Shown one piece after another: positions 14,281 through 19,343 of a stretch of DNA of 19,343 bases (the first letter of the stretch is position 1; each line of letters starts with the position of its first letter). Location: NCBI GenBank assembly GCA_946479895.1, contig CAMLHT010000040.1, forward strand, positions 1 to 19,343, written 5' to 3'. The notes under the pieces are model-generated. The model worked only from the letters and a program-made list of their open reading frames with translations. It did not search any database and was not told the DNA's origin. Made by a program: the position numbers and the translations under genes. Source of the DNA: an uncultured Gemmatimonadota bacterium. Its GTDB lineage: Bacteria > Gemmatimonadota > Gemmatimonadetes > Gemmatimonadales > Gemmatimonadaceae.

Positions 14281-15683
14281 CTCCCATCCTCGTCTTCGGC
14301 CTCGTGATCTTCGTTCACGAGCTCGGACATTTCATCGCCGCGAAGCTGACGGGCGTCTACGCCCCGCGGTTCTCGATCGGCTTCGGCCCGTCGCTGCTGC
14401 GGTTCCGGCGCGGCGAGACCGAGTACGTCCTCGCGGCCCTCCCGCTGGGCGGCTACGTGCGCATGGCGTCGCGCCTGGACGAGGAGACCGCGTTCCTCGA
14501 GGGCGGCAACGAGACGGAGGCCGCGGCGAAGAAGGAGAAGTCGAAGGACTGGGATCCCGAGGCGATGATCCCGCACGGGCCGAAGCCGGTGCCGGAGAAC
14601 CGGTGGTTCGAGAGCAAGTCGCTCGCGGCGCGCCTGTTCATCATGATCGCGGGCGTGACGATGAACGTGATCCTCACGATCGTCGTCGTCAGCGGATTGA
14701 TGTACAAGGTCGGCCGCCCGGTGGTCCCGACGACCGTGGTGGGCGAGGTCGTCGCCCCGGCCTCGATGCCGGCGCTCGGCCAGCTCCAGATGGGGGACAC
14801 CATTCGCGCCGTCAACGGCACGGCCGTCTCCACCTGGAACGACATCCAGCGCGCCATTCTCGAGGCGGACGGTCCGGTCACCTTCCAGACGAACCGCAGC
14901 ACGGTCGCCGTCCCCACCAGCACCGACAGCGATCGCGTCGCGCTGGCGGGCAGCATCGGGTACTTCGTGCCGCCGGTGATCGACTCCGTCGTCGAGGGCG
15001 AGCGCGCCGCGGCGGGCGGAATGCAGCGTGGCGACAGCGTCATCGCGATCGACGGAACGCCGATCCGGCTGTGGACCGACCTGTCGGCGAAGGTGAATGC
15101 CTCCTCCGGGAAGCCCCTCCGCTTCGACGTCGCCCGGGCGGGCCAGACGCGCACGCTGACCATCACGCCGAAGGAGACGAAGGTCCCGACGGCGGAAGGG
15201 AAGGACAGCATCGCCGGCAAGATCGGCGTCGCGGTCCGCGACATCACGCGGCGCGAGTCTATCAGCATGGGTCGCGCGATCACGGCCGGCACGCGGGAAT
15301 CGTGGTCGATGGCGACGAACGTCGCCGGCTTCCTCAAGAAGCTCGTCGTGGGCGACGTGTCGGTCCGCCAGCTGGGCGGCCCGATCGCGATCACCCGCGC
15401 CTCCGTCTCGGCGGCCCGCAGCGGAATCGAGGAGCTGTTCTACCTCATCGCGCTCCTCAGCATCAACGTCGCGGTGCTGAACCTCCTGCCGATCCCGATC
15501 CTGGACGGCGGGCAGATCCTGCTCAACGTCATCGAGTCGGCGAAGGGCAGCCCGTTCAGCTTGCGGACCCGCGAGTACATCCTCAGGTTCGGGCTGGCGG
15601 CCATCGCGCTGCTGTTCATCGTCGTGATGTTCAACGACACCCGCGAGGGCTTCGCGAAGCTGTTCGGCTGGCTGGTGCGGTAG
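14265..15683 (+). CDS. rseP: RIP metalloprotease RseP (site-2 protease)
   Basis: The open frame runs from 13341 but ATG 14265 is the biological start: it opens on the first membrane helix with the zinc motif HELGH (His18, Glu19, His22). The protein has 472 residues. A second motif NLLPIPILDGG (Asn406 to Gly416, zinc-ligand Asp414) lies in a late membrane helix. Two PDZ domains sit between them (GTAVSTWND around residue 190 and GMQRGDSVIAIDGTP around 255). RseP-type enzymes cleave membrane-anchored anti-sigma factors or signal-peptide remnants. A charged, lysine/glutamate-rich insert occupies about residues 70-110, before the second membrane segment. It is co-transcribed with dxr. Confidence 0.97.
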   Translation: MLSLLAPILVFGLVIFVHELGHFIAAKLTGVYAPRFSIGFGPSLLRFRRGETEYVLAALPLGGYVRMASRLDEETAFLEGGNETEAAAKKEKSKDWDPEAMIPHGPKPVPENRWFESKSLAARLFIMIAGVTMNVILTIVVVSGLMYKVGRPVVPTTVVGEVVAPASMPALGQLQMGDTIRAVNGTAVSTWNDIQRAILEADGPVTFQTNRSTVAVPTSTDSDRVALAGSIGYFVPPVIDSVVEGERAAAGGMQRGDSVIAIDGTPIRLWTDLSAKVNASSGKPLRFDVARAGQTRTLTITPKETKVPTAEGKDSIAGKIGVAVRDITRRESISMGRAITAGTRESWSMATNVAGFLKKLVVGDVSVRQLGGPIAITRASVSAARSGIEELFYLIALLSINVAVLNLLPIPILDGGQILLNVIESAKGSPFSLRTREYILRFGLAAIALLFIVVMFNDTREGFAKLFGWLVR

Positions 15684-15704
15684 CGGTAGCGGCCGCGCCA
15701 GGGA

Positions 15705-15726
15705 ACGAACCGGCAGGAGGGTTCGT
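15705..15726 (+). terminator. Weak hairpin after rseP
   Basis: ACGAACC at 15705-15711 pairs with 15720-15726 around an 8-base loop, shortly after the rseP stop. There is no T tract, so termination here is uncertain. Confidence 0.3.
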
Positions 15727-15764
15727 GGATTCGATCCTCGTTCATCCCTGAAATCGCGGATACC

Positions 15765-17135
15765 GTGCGACCCGTTCTGCTCATCGCTGCTGCGATCCTG
15801 CTCTCCGAGGCTGGCGCTGCCCAGGGCACGGGCGCACGGCGCGGCGGCGTCACGGTTTTCGGCGTCGTCAACGACAGCATCGGTCGGACGCCACTGGCCC
15901 GCGCGACCGTTCAACTGGTCCCCGAGGACACGGCGGACACGCCGCGAACCACCGTCACGGATTCCGGTGGCCGGTACCGGTTCGACGACGTGGTCCGCGG
16001 CCGCTACATGGTCGGGTTCTTCCACCCGATGCTCGACTCGCTGACGCTCGAGCCGATCGTGCGGGAGCTGGAAGTCGCGGGCAACGTGGCCGTGAAGTTC
16101 GACCTCGCCATCCCGGCCGGCGCGCGGCTGCGGGACGCGTTCTGTTCCGGACGTCCCTCCGGCAACACCGGCGCGGCAGTCGTGGGCGTCGTTCGAAACG
16201 CCGCCGACGGATCCCCGACGGGTGGCGCGACCGTGAGGGCGGAGTGGATGGATCTATCCGTTGGCCGTGGACGGACCTTCACGCGACCCGCGGGGCTCGA
16301 GACGACGACGGGGCCCAACGGCTGGTTCGCGCTCTGCGGCGTGCCGCGCCCCGGGACGCTCGAGGTTCAGGTGGTGCAGGGCGGCGATACGACGGACCGG
16401 GTCGAGATCGAGATGCCCGCCGACGGCTTCGCTCGCCAGGAGATCTACGTCGGCTCGGGGCGAGGGAAGGTGAGTGGCCGGGTCGTCTCCGTTCGCGGGC
16501 AGCCCCTTGCCGGCGCCATCGTCGGCATGCCGCGCGGCGCGCGCACACGCACCAACGCCCAGGGGGAGTGGGAGCTCGCCGAGGTGCCGATGGGCACGCG
16601 GGTGTTCGAGGTGCGCGCGATCGGCTACTACCCCGGACGCCGCGTGGTGCACGTCGTCCCGGACGCGGCCCCGCTGCGGGTCGAGCTCGCGACGTTCCAG
16701 GCGGTGCTCGACACCGTGCGGATCAGGACGACGCGAATCCGCACGATGGATGGCGGCGGGTTCGAGGAGCGTCGGCGGGCATTCGGCTCCGGCCGTTTTC
16801 TCTCGGAGGACGACATCCGCCGCCGCGCACCGATTCAGGTTTCCGACCTTTTCCGGGGCTTTCCGGGACTCAAGGTCGAGCCCGACATCACGATGCGGGG
16901 CGCGTTCTCACAGCCGGGCACGATGGGGGACTGCACACCGGCCGTGTTCCTCGACGGCCGTCCGCTTCCGCCAGTTGCCTCGCTCCGGACCGACGACATC
17001 GACATCTGGGTCCGGCCCAGCCAGATCTGGGGCATCGAGATCTATCCCGACGCTCCTCCGCCGCAGTTCCAGGTCGCCCAGAGCGGCTGCGGGAGCATCG
17101 TCATCTGGACGAAGCTGCCGCCTTTGCGGAGGTGA
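15765..17135 (+). CDS. Exported carboxypeptidase-regulatory-like protein with a plug-like C-terminal domain
   Basis: The 456-residue product starts at GTG 15765 with a signal peptide ending EAGAAQG. The Shine-Dalgarno is poor. Three carboxypeptidase-regulatory-type beta-sandwich repeats follow, at about residues 29-105, 140-215 and 236-310. Each has a 'T...G.Y.F/W.L' turn such as TDSGGRYRFDDV and TNAQGEWELAEVP. The C-terminal part (about 335-450) resembles a TonB-receptor plug: LSEDDIRRRAPIQVSDLFRG, GLKVEPDITMRGA, PAVFLDGRPLP and IEIYPDAPPPQF. No beta-barrel follows. Cys residues in the plug region (CTPAVF, SGCGSI) could form a disulfide. The function is unknown. A surface or outer-membrane accessory role is inferred. 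The last codons run into the heptamer array beginning at 17128. Confidence 0.82.
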   Translation: MRPVLLIAAAILLSEAGAAQGTGARRGGVTVFGVVNDSIGRTPLARATVQLVPEDTADTPRTTVTDSGGRYRFDDVVRGRYMVGFFHPMLDSLTLEPIVRELEVAGNVAVKFDLAIPAGARLRDAFCSGRPSGNTGAAVVGVVRNAADGSPTGGATVRAEWMDLSVGRGRTFTRPAGLETTTGPNGWFALCGVPRPGTLEVQVVQGGDTTDRVEIEMPADGFARQEIYVGSGRGKVSGRVVSVRGQPLAGAIVGMPRGARTRTNAQGEWELAEVPMGTRVFEVRAIGYYPGRRVVHVVPDAAPLRVELATFQAVLDTVRIRTTRIRTMDGGGFEERRRAFGSGRFLSEDDIRRRAPIQVSDLFRGFPGLKVEPDITMRGAFSQPGTMGDCTPAVFLDGRPLPPVASLRTDDIDIWVRPSQIWGIEIYPDAPPPQFQVAQSGCGSIVIWTKLPPLRR

Positions 17136-17162
17136 GAGGGCGGAGGGCGGAGGACGGAGGTC
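17128..17162 (+). repeat. Left arm: degenerate GGAGGNC heptamer array
   Basis: Successive units read GGAGGTG (17128-17134, containing the stop of the upstream gene), a shortened GAGGGC (17136-17141), GGAGGGC, GGAGGAC and GGAGGTC (to 17162). Only the sixth position varies appreciably. The array ends 12 bases before the 3' end of the four-helix-bundle gene. It is the inverted counterpart of the array at 17637-17670. Confidence 0.9.
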
Positions 17163-17174
17163 CAGGTGAGCGGT

Positions 17175-17540
17175 CTAGCGGTCGCGTAGCTGCTGCCGGA
17201 GTTTGGTCAGCATGCGGCTTGTCTCGTCCGCGAAGGCCATGGCGGAGCGGCAGCGCTCCTCCGACACGAAATCGAGGCGCTGGCTGACCAGCAGGAGCGA
17301 CTCGGATTCCTTCAGGGATCCCCGCGACATCCCGTAGAAATTCCGGCGATCCCTCAGGCTGCCTCGGCCGGATCCCTCGGCGATGTTACTGGAAACCGAG
17401 AGTGCCGACCGCCTGAGCTGGGAGGTCAGGCCAAACCGCTCGTCCGCGGGGAACTGGCGGCTGAGGGCATACACTTCGACGGCGAACTCGACCGATCGTT
17501 GCCAGACAATGAGGTCGAGGAAGTCTCTGACGGGGGGCAT
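17175..17540 (-). CDS. Four-helix-bundle protein (S23 / Avd-like family)
   Basis: The start was set at ATG 17540 (minus strand) because GGAG lies 6 bases upstream (17547-17550). An in-frame TTG at 17570 would add 10 residues. The 121-residue protein shows the family pattern: FLDLIVWQRSVEFAVEVYAL in helix 1, RFGLTSQLRRSALSVSSNIAEG in the most conserved segment, GSLRDRRNFYGMSRGSLKE, then two further helices. The family (TIGR02436/PF05635) is known from open frames in 23S rRNA intervening sequences and from Avd of diversity-generating retroelements, where it is a basic pentameric nucleic-acid-binding protein. No reverse transcriptase or rRNA gene is present here. The gene is bracketed by inverted heptamer arrays and lies antisense to the core genes around it, suggesting a discrete inserted unit. 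Confidence 0.9.
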   Translation of the reverse strand: MPPVRDFLDLIVWQRSVEFAVEVYALSRQFPADERFGLTSQLRRSALSVSSNIAEGSGRGSLRDRRNFYGMSRGSLKESESLLLVSQRLDFVSEERCRSAMAFADETSRMLTKLRQQLRDR

Positions 17541-17636
17541 TGATCGCTCCGGGAGAATGGCTGACCCCAACGTCGCATCATCAGCCCCGGGGTCCTGTAC
17601 CAGATCGTTGCCCGTGCAATCACTGGAACGCGCAGA

Positions 17637-17670
17637 CTCCGCCCTCCGCCCTCCGTCCTCCGCCCTCCGT
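17637..17670 (-). repeat. Right arm: inverted GGAGGNC heptamer array
   Basis: Read on the minus strand from 17670 inward, the units are AC, GGAGGGC, GGAGGAC, GGAGGGC, GGAGGGC, then GGAGTC. It shares an 18-base exact stretch with the left arm, but the order of variable bases differs (G, A, G, G here; G, G, A, T in the left arm). The array ends 11 bases before the candidate rpsO -35 element. Confidence 0.9.
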
Positions 17671-17680
17671 AAGCTGGCCC

Positions 17681-17709
17681 TTTACATACGCTTACCAGAC
17701 CACTTAGCT
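17681..17709 (+). promoter_or_regulatory. Candidate promoter of rpsO
   Basis: TTTACA (17681-17686) and TTAGCT (17704-17709) are separated by 17 bases in an otherwise AT-richer stretch between the inserted cassette and rpsO. This predicts a 5' UTR of about 55-60 bases carrying the hairpin at 17741-17759. Confidence 0.4.
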
Positions 17710-17740
17710 TTACAAGCTCGGAACGATTCTTATGACTTTC

Positions 17741-17759
17741 CCCATCCATCCCGGATGGG
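17741..17759 (+). promoter_or_regulatory. Leader hairpin just upstream of rpsO
   Basis: CCCATCC (17741-17747) pairs perfectly with GGATGGG (17753-17759) around a 5-base loop, 14 bases before the rpsO ATG. rpsO lacks a clear free Shine-Dalgarno, and the only purine-rich stretch (GGATGGG) is in this stem. S15 autoregulates translation through mRNA leader structures in several bacteria, so a similar role is possible here. Confidence 0.45.
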
Positions 17760-17773
17760 CACAACGGCAAACC

Positions 17774-18034
17774 ATGGCTTTCGACAAGGCACCGACGCTC
17801 CAGAAGCACAAGACGCACGAGTCCGACACCGGCTCCACCACGGTCCAGGTTGCGCTCCTCACGGAACGCATCAACTACCTGACCGAACATTTCCGGACGC
17901 ACAAGAAGGATCACCACGGACGCCAGGGGCTGCTCAAGCTCGTCGGCAAGCGCCGTCGGCTCCTGAACTACATGAAGCGTACGGAACTCGATGGATACCG
18001 GAAGCTCGTCCAGGACCTCGGTCTCCGCTACTAA
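17774..18034 (+). CDS. rpsO: 30S ribosomal protein S15
   Basis: ATG 17774 gives 86 residues, close to the usual 89. An upstream in-frame ATG (17732) would add 14 residues that do not resemble S15 and would include the leader hairpin, so it was rejected. Conserved features are [19 protein letters not shown], the [19 protein letters not shown] 16S rRNA-binding region, [23 protein letters not shown] and the basic C-terminus. S15 is a primary 16S rRNA-binding protein. The gene is followed by an intrinsic terminator and pnp, the same order as in many bacteria, where rpsO and pnp form one operon with partial readthrough. Confidence 0.98.
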   Translation: MAFDKAPTLQKHKTHESDTGSTTVQVALLTERINYLTEHFRTHKKDHHGRQGLLKLVGKRRRLLNYMKRTELDGYRKLVQDLGLRY

Positions 18035-18051
18035 GCGGCAAAAGTCATGAT

Positions 18052-18085
18052 CGCGCGGGCGCAATCGATGCGGCCGCGCGTTTTT
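18052..18085 (+). terminator. Intrinsic terminator between rpsO and pnp
   Basis: CGCGCGG (18052-18058) pairs with CCGCGCG (18074-18080). Three further inner pairs follow after one mismatch, and TTTTT directly follows at 18081-18085. It lies 33-51 bases before the pnp start, so pnp is either expressed by readthrough or has its own promoter within or before this interval. Confidence 0.8.
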
Positions 18086-18117
18086 GCATTCCCCAACACG
18101 AAAAAAGCGAAACGCAA

Positions 18118-19343
18118 ATGATGCAACGCATTGAAAAGACGTTCGCCGGCCGCAAGCTGGTGATCGAAACGGGCCGCATGGCCAAGCAGGCTTCGGGATC
18201 GGCGCTCGTCACGTTCGGCGACACCATGGTCCTGGCCGCGGTCACGGTCAGCGAAAAGCAGAGCGCCCTCGACTTCTTCCCCCTCCTCGTCGAGTACCGC
18301 GAGAAGACCTACGCCGCCGGCAAGATCCCCGGCGGATTCATCAAGCGCGAGGGACGCCCGCACGACCACGAGATCCTCGCCGCCCGGATCATCGACCGCT
18401 CGATCCGCCCGCTTTTCCCGGAAGGCTTCAAGAACGAAGTCCAGGTCTTCATCTACGTCATCTCCGCCGACCAGGAGAATGACGCCGACGTCCTCGGCCT
18501 CGTCGCCGCCTCGTTCGCGCTCAACGCGTCGAAGATCCCGTTCGCCGGCCCGATCGCCGCGACCCGCATCGGCCGCATCCAGGACAAGTGGGTGCTCAAC
18601 CCCACCTTCCAGCAGCTCGAGTTCAGCGACATGGAGCTCGTGATCTCCGGCTCGAAGGACTCGATCGTCATGGTCGAGGGCGGCGCGCTCGAAGTCACCG
18701 AAGAGGACGTCGTCGAGGCCCTCACGATCGCCCACAAGGGCATCGGTGAGCTGATCGGCGCCCAGGAGGAGCTCCTCAAGCAGATGGGCAAGGATCGCCC
18801 GGCGAAGATGGAGTGGACCAAGGCCGAGCCGTCCGAGGACGTCAGCGTCGCGGTCAAGAAGCTCGCCGAAGGCAAGATCATCGAGGCCCTCAACCAGAAG
18901 GACAAGCACACGCGCGTCCAGGCGGTCGAGCGCGTCAAGAGCGAAGTCGCCGAGAAGCTCGTCGCCGACTTCCCGGACAACTCGAAGGACATCCACGCGC
19001 TGCTCGGCGACGTCGAGTATCACTCGCTGCGCAACCAGGTGCTCTCGACCGGCCTCCGCGTCGACGGCCGCAAGCCCAACGAAGTCCGCCAGATCACGAT
19101 CGACACCACCGTGCTGCCCCGCGCGCACGGCTCGGCGCTCTTCACCCGCGGCCAGACCCAGGCGCTCGTTTCGGCGACGCTCGGCACCGCCAAGGACGCG
19201 CAGCGCCTCGATTCCATCAAGGAGCCGGGCGAAGTCACCCGCTCCTTCATGCTCCACTACAACTTCCCGCCGTTCTCGACCGGCGAAGTCCGCCCGATGC
19301 GCGGCACCTCCCGCCGCGAGATCGGCCACGGCAACCTCGCCGA
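18118..19343 (+). CDS. pnp: Polyribonucleotide nucleotidyltransferase (PNPase), 5' part; runs off the window
   Basis: An open frame from ATG 18118 (a second ATG follows at 18121) continues without a stop to the end of the window, giving about 408 residues of an expected roughly 700. The N-terminal RNase PH-like domain is clear: IEKTFAGRKLVIETGRMAKQ, FFPLLVEYREKTYAAGKIPG with GGFIKREGRP, DRSIRPLFPEGF and VISADQEND. The helical linker occupies about residues 215-310. The second PH domain begins with STGLRVDGRKPNEVR, PRAHGSALFTRGQTQAL and YNFPPFSTGEV. PNPase degrades RNA 3' to 5' phosphorolytically. No Shine-Dalgarno is evident. The KH and S1 domains would lie beyond the window. Confidence 0.97.
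   Translation, partial: MMQRIEKTFAGRKLVIETGRMAKQASGSALVTFGDTMVLAAVTVSEKQSALDFFPLLVEYREKTYAAGKIPGGFIKREGRPHDHEILAARIIDRSIRPLFPEGFKNEVQVFIYVISADQENDADVLGLVAASFALNASKIPFAGPIAATRIGRIQDKWVLNPTFQQLEFSDMELVISGSKDSIVMVEGGALEVTEEDVVEALTIAHKGIGELIGAQEELLKQMGKDRPAKMEWTKAEPSEDVSVAVKKLAEGKIIEALNQKDKHTRVQAVERVKSEVAEKLVADFPDNSKDIHALLGDVEYHSLRNQVLSTGLRVDGRKPNEVRQITIDTTVLPRAHGSALFTRGQTQALVSATLGTAKDAQRLDSIKEPGEVTRSFMLHYNFPPFSTGEVRPMRGTSRREIGHGNLA

Noticed and set aside
14277..16025. 582-residue open frame on the minus strand
   Set aside because: It is antisense to rseP and the following gene. Its composition is dominated by R, D, A and H, typical of GC-rich shadows.
17175..17540. Diversity-generating retroelement
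   Set aside because: The Avd-like gene is present, but there is no reverse transcriptase and no template/variable repeat pair with A-specific changes in the window. The arrays are short G-rich units instead.
17732..17773. N-terminally extended rpsO from ATG 17732
   Set aside because: The extra 14 residues are not S15-like, are encoded by the leader hairpin, and have no Shine-Dalgarno.
18031..19329. 432-residue open frame on the minus strand
   Set aside because: It is the antisense shadow of pnp, whose plus-strand frame shows all PNPase motifs.

Overview
This is a high-GC, densely coded bacterial chromosome segment. Its backbone is a core translation and envelope-biogenesis cluster in classical order: rplM-rpsI-rpsB-tsf-pyrH-frr-cdsA-dxr-rseP, then rpsO and the start of pnp. 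Around it lie secreted hydrolases, lipoproteins and a carboxypeptidase-regulatory/plug-like exported protein. A short Thermus-type EF-Ts, DPP-type S9 peptidases and barrel-less plug proteins fit a Gemmatimonadota-like organism. That placement is inferred from gene style, not proven.

Layout. (1) 1-3391, plus strand: the tail of what looks like a biotinyl/lipoyl carrier domain, a two-copy 28-bp repeat, then three overlapping genes (TolB-like beta-propeller protein, GHL10/DigH-like glycoside hydrolase lipoprotein, endonuclease/exonuclease/phosphatase lipoprotein) ending at a strong hairpin. (2) 3611-4630, minus: an exported alpha/beta hydrolase, divergent from a complete dipeptidyl-peptidase IV-like S9 peptidase (4873-7044). 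(3) 7121-7795, minus: an exported protein of unknown function, with an inverted low-complexity array on each side. (4) 8271-15683, plus: two ribosomal proteins, then rpsB-tsf-pyrH-frr-cdsA-dxr-rseP with several start/stop overlaps. These genes couple ribosome assembly, elongation and recycling with UMP kinase, CDP-diacylglycerol synthesis, the MEP isoprenoid pathway and regulated intramembrane proteolysis. (5) 15765-17135: exported carboxypeptidase-regulatory/plug-like protein. (6) 17128-17670: a four-helix-bundle (S23/Avd-like) gene on the minus strand between inverted arrays of a degenerate heptamer. (7) 17774-19343: rpsO with leader hairpin and intrinsic terminator, then pnp, which runs off the window.

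The most unusual signal is that three intergenic spaces carry the same architecture built from different words. Each is a short, degenerate, low-complexity unit array paired with its own inverted copy: GTGGGA-type at 7044-7113, GGCTNNN-type at 7893-8132, and GGAGGNC-type at 17128-17670. Only the last encloses a gene, the four-helix-bundle protein. I propose that these are one class of element, with the gene-bearing copy as the complete form and the other two as empty or non-autonomous forms. A second, independent repeat family (core GAGCGAAGCGA) occurs at 62-125, 9136-9212 and 10251-10307, as direct or inverted pairs.
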